Origin: JABJGO01 sp963921245
GTDB lineage: Bacteria > Pseudomonadota > Alphaproteobacteria > Rhodospirillales > Casp-alpha2
Direction: 5' to 3'
DNA length: 64,000 bases
NCBI GenBank assembly: GCA_963921245.4
Contig: CAWUEY030000001.1
Location: forward strand, 2,108,001-2,172,000
The notes beneath the pieces are model-generated. The model searched no databases. It had not been told where the DNA came from and saw nothing but the letters and a program-made list of their open reading frames with translations. Shown one piece after another: positions 9,127 to 17,165 of this stretch (position 1 is its first letter; every line of letters begins with the position of its first letter). The translations under genes and the position numbers were made by a program.

Positions 9127-9963
9127 ATGAGACGTCTGGTCGTCGTGGTTTGCAGCGCAATTGCCCTGGTGTGTACCGGGTGTTGGTCCCAAAAGGCCAA
9201 GGCGGATTTTATCACCGTCGCATCGACGACATCGACTCAGAATTCCGGCCTGTTTGATCACATTCTTCCGCAGTTCACCGCCAAAACCGGTATTGAGGTC
9301 CGCATCGTTGCCGTTGGCACCGGTCAGGCCCTGCGCCTGGCCCGAAACGGCGACGCAGATGTACTGCTTGTCCATCATCGGCCTTCGGAAGAGGCCTTCG
9401 TTGCCGCGGGATTCGGGGTTGAACGCTTCGATGTCATGTACAACGATTTCCTCGTCGTCGGTCCGGCGAGCGATCCCGCCGCCGTCAACAACCAAGCCGA
9501 TGTTGTTCTAGCGTTTCAACGCATCGCCAATACGGAAAGCATTTTTGTATCCCGTGGTGACGACAGCGGCACGCATAAAAAGGAACGGGAAATCTGGCAG
9601 GTCTCAGGAGTCCACGTAACTGGCTTGTCCGGCACCTGGTACCGCGAACTTGGATCGGGTATGGGGGCCACCCTGAATGCCGCCGCTGGCATGAATGCCT
9701 ACACCCTCACCGATCGGGGAACCTGGTTGAGCTTCCTGAACCGGCAGGGCCTGACTATTGTCTCGGAAGGCGATGAGCGGCTGTTCAATCCCTATGGGGT
9801 CGTTCTGGTGAATGCTGATCGTCATCCGCATGTGAAATCGCAACAGGGGCAAGCCTTCATTGACTGGTTGATCTCCGCAGAAGGTCAGAACGCCATCACC
9901 AGCCACACCATCGGCGGACAACAATTGTTTTTTTCCAACAGTTCCCGTGAAGCAGGGGGCTGA
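9127..9963 (+). CDS. Periplasmic oxyanion-binding protein, TupA-like (tungstate)
   Basis: The 278-residue protein has a hydrophobic export signal (residues 2-20, ending in VCTGC). The mature part starts ITVASTTSTQNSGLFDHILPQF, close to the TTTS/TQDSGL start of tungstate-binding TupA proteins. Further family marks are VGTGQALRLARNGDADVLLVHH, VSRGDDSGTHKKE and MNAYTLTDRGTW. The family delivers tungstate or molybdate to TupB/TupC ABC transporters. The cysteine is not in a perfect lipobox, so lipidation is uncertain. No permease or ATPase gene is adjacent, making this an orphan binding protein here. Confidence 0.87.
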   Translation: MRRLVVVVCSAIALVCTGCWSQKAKADFITVASTTSTQNSGLFDHILPQFTAKTGIEVRIVAVGTGQALRLARNGDADVLLVHHRPSEEAFVAAGFGVERFDVMYNDFLVVGPASDPAAVNNQADVVLAFQRIANTESIFVSRGDDSGTHKKEREIWQVSGVHVTGLSGTWYRELGSGMGATLNAAAGMNAYTLTDRGTWLSFLNRQGLTIVSEGDERLFNPYGVVLVNADRHPHVKSQQGQAFIDWLISAEGQNAITSHTIGGQQLFFSNSSREAGG

Positions 9964-9994
9964 TCGTATCCGGCGGGCGTGATATAACGAGGCC

Positions 9995-12313
9995 ATGTCC
10001 GATTCGGTCTCCGATCCCGAACCGCTTGCCGATGCCGTCCTTCCGCTATCCCGGCGGGCGGCCGTCTCCGCGACACCTCTGGCTTATCTGGATACCCTCA
10101 ACCCGTCTCAACGGGACGCCGTCGAGCAACTGGACGGGCCGGTTCTGGTCCTTGCCGGTGCAGGAACCGGCAAGACAAGGGTTCTGACGACCCGGCTTGC
10201 ACACCTGCTGTTGCGGGGCAAGGCGCGACCCTGGGATATTCTCGCCGTGACCTTCACCAACAAGGCCGCGCGGGAAATGCGAGAACGTGTCGCCCGGTTG
10301 ATGGGGCATGAAATCGAAGGTTGGTGGGTTGGCACCTTTCATGCTTTGGGGGCGCGGCTGTTACGTTCCCATGCCGAGTTGGCCGGCCTCAGATCCACGT
10401 TTTCCATTATCGACACCGATGATCAGATTCGGCTGGTGAAACAGCTCATGGACCTACACCAAATTGACGGGAAACGCCACCCGCCCCGCGCAGTGGTTGC
10501 GACCATTCAACGCTGGAAGGATCGCGGCCTGACACCGGATAAGGTTTCCAATGTGGAGGGTGCTGATTTCTGCGATGGCCAGGCGGTTGCGCTCTATGCT
10601 GACTACCAGGCGCGGCTGAAAACCCTCAACGCCGCCGACTTCGGTGACCTATTGCTCCATAACCTTACGGTCTTTCAGGAAACCCCCGACGTGCTGGCGA
10701 AATATCAACAGAAGTTTCGCTACATTCTGGTCGATGAATATCAGGATACCAATGTTTCCCAGTATCTGTGGCTGCGTCTTCTGGCACAACGTCACCAGAA
10801 TATTTGCTGTGTCGGCGATGACGACCAATCCATCTATTCCTGGCGCGGGGCCGAGGTGGGCAACATCCTGCGTTTCGAATCAGATTTCCCCGGTACCCAT
10901 GTGGTCCGGCTGGAACAGAACTACCGCTCCACCCCGCATATTCTGGCCGCTGCATCGGGCCTGATAACCCACAATGAAGGTCGTCTCGGTAAGACGCTGT
11001 GGACCGACGTTAACGATGGTGAGAAAATCCGCGTCCGGGGCATCTGGGACGGCGAGGAGGAAGCGCGATACATCGGCTCGGAAATCGAAAGTCGACGGAT
11101 GAAAGGTGAAAGTCTTGACGCTTTTGCCGTTCTCGTCCGGGCCGGTTTTCAGACCCGGGAGTTCGAGGATCGCTTGCTCACCCTTGCCATCCCCTATCGT
11201 GTCATCGGTGGCCTCCGGTTCTACGAACGACAGGAAATCCGCGATGCGGTTGCCTATCTCAGGGTCATCGCGCAGCCGGACGACGATCTCGCCCTGGAGC
11301 GGATCATCAATCTGCCCAAGCGGGGCATCGGTGAGGCAACCATGCACACCATTCACGTCCTTGCCCGCGCCAAAAACATCTCCCTCAACGCGGCGATCCT
11401 GCGCCTGATCGAGACCGATGAGCTAAGACCACAGGTCCGCGGGACATTCGCCTCCCTGATGGAGAATTTTGCACGTTGGCGGAAAATGCTGAACGAAATG
11501 CCGCATCCGGAAATGACACGGATCATGCTGGATGAGTCCGGTTACACTGGCATGTGGCAGGAAAAGGCCCGAAGTGACAAATCACCGGACGCGCACGGCA
11601 GACTGGATAATCTGAAGGAAATGGTTGCTGCGCTGGAGGATTTTGAAAACCTTCCCGGTTTCCTGGAACATGTCAGCCTGGTCATGGAAAGCGACGATCA
11701 GGACGATGCGGATAAAGTAACCCTGATGACCCTACACGGAGCCAAGGGGTTGGAGTTTGATACCGTGTTCCTGCCCGGTTGGGAAGAAGGTCTCTTCCCG
11801 CACCAACGTGCCCTGGATGAAAGCGGCACCGCAGGGTTGGAAGAAGAACGGCGACTAGCTTACGTCGGTCTAACCCGCGCCCGAAAACAGGTCTTTGTCA
11901 GCTTTGCCGCCAACCGTCGTGTCTACAACCATTGGCAGAGCGCCATACCGTCAAGGTTCATCGACGAACTGCCACCTGAAAATGTTCAAGTTACTACGGA
12001 AACCGGCCTCTACGGTTCCCATCGTGGTGACGGTGGATGGGGCATCGGGCCCTCCGGCCTCGATCCTGATGATGATTTTCGGGATCAGGACTTCCGTCAC
12101 CGTGGTGCCTACCGGGAACGTCTTCAAACCATGGATCGCCAGCAAACAGAAACCCACGAGCAATCCGAGCGCGGTCTCAATATCGGTGAGCGGGTGTTTC
12201 ACCAGAAATTCGGCTATGGCAGCATTCTCCACATCGACGGCAACAAACTGGAAGTTGCCTTTGAAAAGGCTGGCACGAAGAGGATCATGGACAGCTTTGT
12301 GGAGATACCCTGA
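9995..12313 (+). CDS. uvrD: ATP-dependent DNA helicase UvrD/PcrA (SF1A)
   Basis: The 772-residue 3'-5' helicase shows the SF1 motifs in order: Q-motif region LNPSQRDAV, Walker A AGAGTGKTRVLTTR, motif Ia FTNKAAREM, Walker B VDEYQDTN, motif III GDDDQSIYSWRGAE, motif IV QNYRST, motif V TLHGAKGLEFDTVFLPG and motif VI EEERRLAYVGLTRARK. The C-terminal module (GERVFHQKFGYGSILHI...) is the tail typical of UvrD/PcrA and contacts RNA polymerase in studied homologues. It acts in nucleotide-excision and mismatch repair. It ends three bases before the start of prmA, so the two are probably co-transcribed. Confidence 0.96.
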   Translation: MSDSVSDPEPLADAVLPLSRRAAVSATPLAYLDTLNPSQRDAVEQLDGPVLVLAGAGTGKTRVLTTRLAHLLLRGKARPWDILAVTFTNKAAREMRERVARLMGHEIEGWWVGTFHALGARLLRSHAELAGLRSTFSIIDTDDQIRLVKQLMDLHQIDGKRHPPRAVVATIQRWKDRGLTPDKVSNVEGADFCDGQAVALYADYQARLKTLNAADFGDLLLHNLTVFQETPDVLAKYQQKFRYILVDEYQDTNVSQYLWLRLLAQRHQNICCVGDDDQSIYSWRGAEVGNILRFESDFPGTHVVRLEQNYRSTPHILAAASGLITHNEGRLGKTLWTDVNDGEKIRVRGIWDGEEEARYIGSEIESRRMKGESLDAFAVLVRAGFQTREFEDRLLTLAIPYRVIGGLRFYERQEIRDAVAYLRVIAQPDDDLALERIINLPKRGIGEATMHTIHVLARAKNISLNAAILRLIETDELRPQVRGTFASLMENFARWRKMLNEMPHPEMTRIMLDESGYTGMWQEKARSDKSPDAHGRLDNLKEMVAALEDFENLPGFLEHVSLVMESDDQDDADKVTLMTLHGAKGLEFDTVFLPGWEEGLFPHQRALDESGTAGLEEERRLAYVGLTRARKQVFVSFAANRRVYNHWQSAIPSRFIDELPPENVQVTTETGLYGSHRGDGGWGIGPSGLDPDDDFRDQDFRHRGAYRERLQTMDRQQTETHEQSERGLNIGERVFHQKFGYGSILHIDGNKLEVAFEKAGTKRIMDSFVEIP

Positions 12314-12315
12314 GG

Positions 12316-13260
12316 GTGAGCGCGCAATCCCAGGGCTTCCTGTGGCAGATATCCTGCAAGGTCCCTGACCCGGCGGTCGATCTTTTTGAAGAGTTCCTGC
12401 GACAGTTCTGCGTCAGTGTGTCGTCCCGCATGGGCGTCGACGACTCCCTCTGGATTGTGGACGGTTTAAGCGAGGTGGAGCCCGACCGGGCGGGCGTCGA
12501 GGGCAGGGCATCAATTCTTGCCAACGACGCAGGTTTTGACACTCCCACTTTCACGTACGACCTTGTTCCGCCCATAAACTGGGCGGCAGAAAACTTGACA
12601 GCCTTTCGGCCGGTTCAATGGGGTCGATACTACATCCATGGCTCTCATATCGAGCCACCGGCAACCGGCGGGGTCATCCCCTTGAAACTGGACGCCGGAA
12701 CAGCCTTCGGCTCCGGTGAACATCCGACAACGGCGGGCTGCTTGATGGCCCTAGACGGGCTCGCCAGAAAACGACGGTTTTACCGCCCCCTTGATGTGGG
12801 CTGCGGATCAGGTATTCTCGCTCTCGCCATGGCAAAAACCTGGAACGGGCCGGTGCTTTGCTCGGATATTGATCCGGAAGCGGTGCGGGTTACGACGGAA
12901 AATGCCCGATTGAACAGGGTCGGTAATCGTATTCGCGCCATCGTCAGTGACGGTTACCAGCACCGTACTATCATTCGTAACGGACTCTATGATCTGATCA
13001 CTTCCAACATATTGGCCCGTCCCCTGATACGCATGACCAGATCCCTGTCCCGGGTTCTGGAACCAGGCGGCATTGCGGTTATCTCGGGTCTGGTAGAGCG
13101 CGATGCGCCATGGTTGATCGCAAGCTACCGTCAGGTTGGTCTGAGACTGCTTCAGCACCGCGCAATTCAGGGGTGGTCGACGCTTATTCTGTCTCGGTGC
13201 CAAACAACCAGCCGTAAAGCACCGTCGCAATTACTGTCGCCACGATCTGCACACCGATAA
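12316..13260 (+). CDS. prmA: Ribosomal protein L11 methyltransferase
   Basis: The 314-residue protein from a GTG start has an N-terminal L11-recognition domain. The SAM-binding core follows: LDAGTAFGSGEHPTTAGCL near residues 115-135, LDVGCGSGILALAMAK near 158, and the post-motif TSNILARPLI that replaces the usual NI(L)A signature. It trimethylates ribosomal protein L11 with S-adenosylmethionine. The normal protein end should fall near GWSTLILSRC; here the frame reads on for about 20 residues (QTTSRKAPSQLLSPRSAHR) into a decayed aquaporin gene on the opposite strand, so the tail is probably an acquired extension. Confidence 0.93.
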   Translation: MSAQSQGFLWQISCKVPDPAVDLFEEFLRQFCVSVSSRMGVDDSLWIVDGLSEVEPDRAGVEGRASILANDAGFDTPTFTYDLVPPINWAAENLTAFRPVQWGRYYIHGSHIEPPATGGVIPLKLDAGTAFGSGEHPTTAGCLMALDGLARKRRFYRPLDVGCGSGILALAMAKTWNGPVLCSDIDPEAVRVTTENARLNRVGNRIRAIVSDGYQHRTIIRNGLYDLITSNILARPLIRMTRSLSRVLEPGGIAVISGLVERDAPWLIASYRQVGLRLLQHRAIQGWSTLILSRCQTTSRKAPSQLLSPRSAHR

Positions 13261-13490
13261 ATAGGGGCGCATCCGCGGGGGCGATGCCGGAAAGTCCGCC
13301 AAGGACCTGCACCGCCACGTAGACCAGGGATACCCTGGAACCGATCTCACGTCGCAGCAGAAACGCCAGAGTAACCGCCGGGTTAAAATGCGCCCCGGAA
13401 ATGGGGCCGAAGATCAGGATCAGCACACACAGGACGGCCCCCGTTGCGGCGGTATTGCCCGAGGGGGCGAGGGCAGCATTTCAATTCACA
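13184..13490 (-). pseudogene. Internally deleted aquaporin/MIP channel remnant
   Basis: The minus frame reads NAALAPSGNTAATGAVLCVLI, then GPISGAHFNPAVTLAFLLRR (first NPA half-helix), then YVAVQVLGGLSG. It jumps straight to IAPADAPLFIGVQIVATVIA and WLFGTETE, which resembles the sixth helix of major intrinsic proteins. The N-terminal helix is missing, with an in-frame TGA just upstream. Roughly 100 residues, including the second NPA motif, are deleted. The open part from an ATG codes for 80 residues (13184-13426). The product cannot form a normal pore, so I call it a pseudogene. It overlaps the 3' end of prmA convergently. Confidence 0.8.
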
Positions 13491-13518
13491 TGTCGGTTTT
13501 GTGAATGTCATGCCCGGA

Positions 13519-14436
13519 TCATTGACTTTTTTTACGTTCCCGAACGACACCCAGAACGCCCTGCGCCACAACACAGGAAAGGACGATGACCCCGCCAATC
13601 AGGGCCAATGGTGTGGGAATCTCGGCAACAAACAACCACGCAAGAATTGGGGCCAGAATGGACTCAGAGAGAGCCAGCAGCGCGGCTTCCGCCGCCGGGA
13701 CAAATCGTGTCCCCAGGGTTATCAGCATGAAACCCAAACCCAGTTGGCCGATTCCCAAAAATAATAACAGGAAAAGATCATGCACGCTCACGGACAGTGA
13801 CCCCGCCATAAAGAACCCGGCAATACCCGAGACAACACCGGCCATGCAGGTTGCCGGCAACATATCCACATCACCGGCTCTACGGATCAGCACGATCATG
13901 ATTGCAAACGTCACCGGCAACAACAGGGCCACCAGATTACCGGTCATTAGCCCGGTTCCGAGGCCATCAGCAAACATCAGACCCATGCCGACAACAGCAC
14001 CAAGGATAACCAACCAGGTTACGACAGATACCCGTTCTCGCAGGACTATCCAACCAAGCACAGCGGCAAACAACGGTCCCGCGCTGATGATAAACGACAC
14101 ATTGGCAACGGTGGTCATCATCATCCCGAACACATAACCGCAAAACCCGGTGCCCAGACAGATCGCCATGACAACACCGTTCCATCCTGTGGCTCGGAAG
14201 GCCCGGCCTGTTTTGCCCCGATGACGAAACGCCACCATGAGCAGCAGCAACGAAACAAAACCGACGGAGCGATAAAACAATACTGTCCAGGAGTCAGTGA
14301 CGCTCAGATAGCGGATGATGATACCGCCGGTGCTGAGAAAAACCCCGCCCAGAACAATCAGCATGGTTCCGCGCAATATATGAGGTTGTTTTGCGCTTCC
14401 CGTTGCCGCCGTGACACTCTCGGAACCCAAGGCCAA
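13519..14436 (-). CDS. EamA/DMT-family transporter (drug/metabolite exporter)
   Basis: The 305-residue, ten-helix protein has two EamA repeats. The first begins MLIVLGGVFLSTGGIIIRY with the sequence WTVLFYRSVGFVSLLL; the second begins near PATCMAGVVSGIAGFF and ends IGGVIVLSCVVAQGV. The family exports or imports small metabolites across the inner membrane. The apparent start is a TTG directly abutting the stop of a 61-codon ORF; an internal ATG 24 codons later is an alternative. It sits downstream of two amide/guanidine hydrolases on the same strand and may move their substrate or product. Confidence 0.9.
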   Translation of the reverse strand: MALGSESVTAATGSAKQPHILRGTMLIVLGGVFLSTGGIIIRYLSVTDSWTVLFYRSVGFVSLLLLMVAFRHRGKTGRAFRATGWNGVVMAICLGTGFCGYVFGMMMTTVANVSFIISAGPLFAAVLGWIVLRERVSVVTWLVILGAVVGMGLMFADGLGTGLMTGNLVALLLPVTFAIMIVLIRRAGDVDMLPATCMAGVVSGIAGFFMAGSLSVSVHDLFLLLFLGIGQLGLGFMLITLGTRFVPAAEAALLALSESILAPILAWLFVAEIPTPLALIGGVIVLSCVVAQGVLGVVRERKKSQ

Positions 14437-14622
14437 TCAGCCTTTCCAGTCCGGATGCCCCACCGAATGCACCGCCGACAAAATGTATGATGCAAATCCA
14501 AGGGTAAAAAGACACACCGTCGATAGAAAGAGCCACGACCAAAGAGGCTTTGGTCCACGGCGTGAAGATAAGGCTCTGGTGCTGTACAGGCTCACGACAT
14601 TCCGCCCGATCAATTGAAACAT
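14437..14622 (-). CDS. Small single-span membrane protein, unknown
   Basis: The 61-residue ORF has one hydrophobic segment (LWSWLFLSTVCLFTLGFASYIL), a basic N-terminal part and a short polar tail. Its TGA stop is immediately followed by the TTG start of the EamA transporter, which suggests translational coupling. No Shine-Dalgarno is visible; instead TATACT lies seven bases before the ATG, as for a leaderless transcript. I do not recognise the family. It may be a real small membrane protein or the N-terminal part of a longer reading of the transporter. Confidence 0.4.
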   Translation of the reverse strand: MFQLIGRNVVSLYSTRALSSRRGPKPLWSWLFLSTVCLFTLGFASYILSAVHSVGHPDWKG

Positions 14623-14654
14623 AACGAATAGTATAGGTCTTGCGCGCGTGAACG

Positions 14655-15890
14655 TCAGTCTACAATTCGCGCCATTTCCAACATGGATCGAAGCAGAACG
14701 TCACATCCCATTGCCAGATCTTCGGGTTCTGCACTTTCTTCTTCGTTGTGACTGATTCCACCCGCACAGGGAACAAAAATCATGGAGGTCGGAACCCTGG
14801 CCGCGATCATACAGGCGTCGTGCCCCGCCCCGGAAACGATTTCACGGTAACGGATTTGCATTTCTGACGCTGATTTTGTAACAGCGTTTATGCAGTCCTG
14901 ATCAAACACCACGGGTTGCTTGTCCCAAATCTCATCAACCTGAATGTCGACGTTGCGGACCTCTGCTATAACAGCAAGCCGGTCACGAAGGGTTTTGTCC
15001 AGTTCCACCAGGGTCTGACTGTCGGGGTGACGAATATCAATGGAGAACGCGACGCGGCCCGGAATGGTGTTTCGGGAATTGGGCACAACCCGCAATTCAC
15101 CGACCGTTCCGACGGCGTGGGGCGGATTGGCGAGAGCCAGGGTCTCGACGGCGAGAATAACTTCAGAGCCTGCCGCCATGGCATCGCGGCGACCGGGCAT
15201 GGGCGTTGAACCGGCATGAGCGTCCTGTCCAATGACCGTGACATCGTACCAGCGCTGCCCCTGGCCGCCGATCACCACCCCGATGGGACAGTCCTCGCGC
15301 TCCAGAATGGGCCCTTGTTCAATATGGGCTTCGAAAAACCCACCCATGACATGATCCCCACAGGGTGTTTTTCCGGCATAACCGATACGAACCAGTTCCT
15401 CGCCAAGGGTAACACTATCCGCGTCCTTGCGGGAATGGGCGAAAGCCTCGTCAAACTCCCCGGAATAGACGCCGGACCCCACCATGGCCGGCGCGAACCG
15501 CGAGCCTTCTTCGTTGGTCCAGACCACAACTTCAATGGGCGCTTCGGTTTTGATGTCGTGATCATTCAGGGTGCGGATAACCTCCAATCCGGCCATAACG
15601 CCATAGACGCCATCGAACTTGCCACCATGGGGTTGGGTGTCCAGATGACTGCCTGTTGCGATGGGAGCTTTGTCGGCGTCGGTGCCGTCACGACGGGCAA
15701 AAATGTTCCCCATGGAGTCAATATCAATGGAGCACCCCGCATCCCGGCACCAGCCCACAAACAGATCACGCCCCTCCTTGTCATCATCGCTCAGGGCCAA
15801 GCGTCCGCAGCCGCCACCGGGCAGGGCCGCGATCTTTGCCATATCCATGAGGCTCTGCCACAGGCGGTCGCTGTTCACACCGGGAATCAT
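14655..15890 (-). CDS. M20-family amidohydrolase (N-carbamoyl-L-amino-acid hydrolase / allantoate amidohydrolase type)
   Basis: The 411-residue metallopeptidase-fold enzyme shows GCGRLALSDDDKEGRDLF at the N-terminus. Metal ligands lie in ATGSHLDTQPHGGKFDGVYG, WTNEEGSRFAPAM, FFEAHIEQGPILE and a C-terminal SGAGHDACMIA. These are the marks of the Zn/Mn-dependent hydrolases that cleave N-carbamoyl amino acids, allantoate, ureidoglycolate or N-carbamoyl-beta-alanine, releasing ammonia and CO2. The particular substrate is not readable. It lies 28 bases downstream of an arginine-deiminase-fold hydrolase, which points to a shared guanidino/ureido catabolic role. Confidence 0.92.
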   Translation of the reverse strand: MIPGVNSDRLWQSLMDMAKIAALPGGGCGRLALSDDDKEGRDLFVGWCRDAGCSIDIDSMGNIFARRDGTDADKAPIATGSHLDTQPHGGKFDGVYGVMAGLEVIRTLNDHDIKTEAPIEVVVWTNEEGSRFAPAMVGSGVYSGEFDEAFAHSRKDADSVTLGEELVRIGYAGKTPCGDHVMGGFFEAHIEQGPILEREDCPIGVVIGGQGQRWYDVTVIGQDAHAGSTPMPGRRDAMAAGSEVILAVETLALANPPHAVGTVGELRVVPNSRNTIPGRVAFSIDIRHPDSQTLVELDKTLRDRLAVIAEVRNVDIQVDEIWDKQPVVFDQDCINAVTKSASEMQIRYREIVSGAGHDACMIAARVPTSMIFVPCAGGISHNEEESAEPEDLAMGCDVLLRSMLEMARIVD

Positions 15891-15918
15891 CGTTTCGCTC
15901 TTTCGCTCCTATTGAGAA

Positions 15919-16803
15919 TTAACCCGGGTCACGGCACAGGGACTGGGACAGGCAATGTACACCACCACCGCCTAGGGTAAACATGCTCATATCAGGTTCG
16001 TAAACCTCATATCCAAGAGCACGCATATCCCGGTTCAGCTTCTCAGCTCCCTTCATGGACAGGACCTTTCTGTTGCCCAGAGAAACCAGATTAACGCCCA
16101 GATTTTTGGCTTCTGCATAACCAACATCCACAAAGGAAAAATCACGGGCGCGCAACCAGTCCACAACCCAGCCTTCCAGGGCGTCCAGACATGCCACCAG
16201 CAGTTTTCTGTCGAGTGGCACCACGAGGCCGTCCATATGCACAAATTCACGGGAGATGGGCGCAACCTCAACATCCCAGCCTTTTTCGCGAACCCAGCCC
16301 GCAACCTGTTCGGAACCCTCTTTTTCCGACCGTTCGCCGCAATAGCCGATCAGGGCGCACCCCGGTTCCAGGATGACAAAATCGCCACCTTCAAAATGAC
16401 CGGCAGTGACGAAATTCCAGATCGGAATGTTGTTTTCCTGATAGAACTTGATGACGCTGACGTAATCCGCGCGGCGGCACTTGAGCTGCATGTGGCAAAT
16501 CAGTGCACCCCACGGGGTCATGGCGCTGGAGTCGCGGGCAAAAAAATTCCGGTGCAGAACCTCGTCGGCATCCAGATAGTGGCAGTTTACCCCGGCATCT
16601 TCATAGAGTCGCACCATTTCGGCATGCTGGGACATGGCGGTCTGCAAATCGAACTGCACACCTGTCTTGTGTGCATTCGCCAATGTCCGCCCGATCAGCG
16701 GACCGGCTTCAACCCATCGGAAGTACTCGGGTTTTCCCAGCAACACATCACGCAACGGCATATAGTCGTTGTCGATACCCCATTGTCTTGATGACCCATC
16801 CAT
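15919..16803 (-). CDS. Arginine-deiminase-fold hydrolase (DDAH/amidinotransferase family)
   Basis: The 294-residue protein keeps the full guanidine-modifying catalytic set: RD at 90-91 in FFARDSS, HFEGGD at 136-141, H189 in FVHMDG, and the nucleophile C284 in GGGGVHCLSQSL. This is the arrangement of dimethylargininase, arginine deiminase and glycine amidinotransferase enzymes, which attack a guanidino carbon through a cysteine thiol. Substrate-loop residues do not let me choose among arginine, methylarginine or another guanidino acid. It is the first gene of a minus-strand group with an M20 amidohydrolase and a DMT transporter. Confidence 0.87.
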   Translation of the reverse strand: MDGSSRQWGIDNDYMPLRDVLLGKPEYFRWVEAGPLIGRTLANAHKTGVQFDLQTAMSQHAEMVRLYEDAGVNCHYLDADEVLHRNFFARDSSAMTPWGALICHMQLKCRRADYVSVIKFYQENNIPIWNFVTAGHFEGGDFVILEPGCALIGYCGERSEKEGSEQVAGWVREKGWDVEVAPISREFVHMDGLVVPLDRKLLVACLDALEGWVVDWLRARDFSFVDVGYAEAKNLGVNLVSLGNRKVLSMKGAEKLNRDMRALGYEVYEPDMSMFTLGGGGVHCLSQSLCRDPG

Positions 16804-17165
16804 TTTCAGCTCCTGCTACTGATCAGCTGTTTTTGGTTTATCAAACCTGTGACGTCCAATAAATATCAATTGAATAGTATTTATTTGCGAATGTAATCAA
16901 CGACGGAACTTTCGGGAAGCGACCCCCGGTTATTATGAACCTGCCAAACGGTTGTCACGGCGGCATGGGATACGGCACAGGCAAATCTGAACCCCCGCCC
17001 ATCAGATAGAAGGCTTGGCCTTGTCTTGCCGCTCTGCATAGCGATAGCCCTGTTGTAACACGCTGAAACAGGTTGCAGGAATTGGAAACAATCTTTGACT
17101 TGGTATCCGTGGCGCAGGCTTCTATTTTCATCCACCCGTTACCAATACTCTGCTATAAGCCTTCC
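16804..17165. other. Divergent 362-base spacer
   Basis: This lies between the minus-strand guanidine hydrolase and plus-strand glmU. It holds an AT-rich inverted repeat near 16858-16885. An 84-codon minus-strand frame (16881-17135) has no recognisable features and is not called. TATAAG sits a few bases before the glmU ATG, too close to serve as an ordinary -10 unless the mRNA is leaderless. Confidence 0.5.
16858..16885. promoter_or_regulatory. AT-rich inverted repeat, candidate operator
   Basis: AATAAATA (16858-16865) and TATTTATT (16878-16885) are perfect 8-base complements around a 12-base spacer. They lie about 55 bases upstream of the guanidine-hydrolase start in an otherwise GC-rich sequence. 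It could be a regulator site or simply promoter-associated AT-richness. Confidence 0.4.

Noticed and set aside
16881..17135. 84-codon minus-strand frame between the guanidine hydrolase and glmU
   Set aside because: No recognisable domain, poor start context and odd composition.
17073..17165. N-terminal extension of GlmU
   Set aside because: The 31 extra residues do not fit the family; ATG 17166 gives the normal start.
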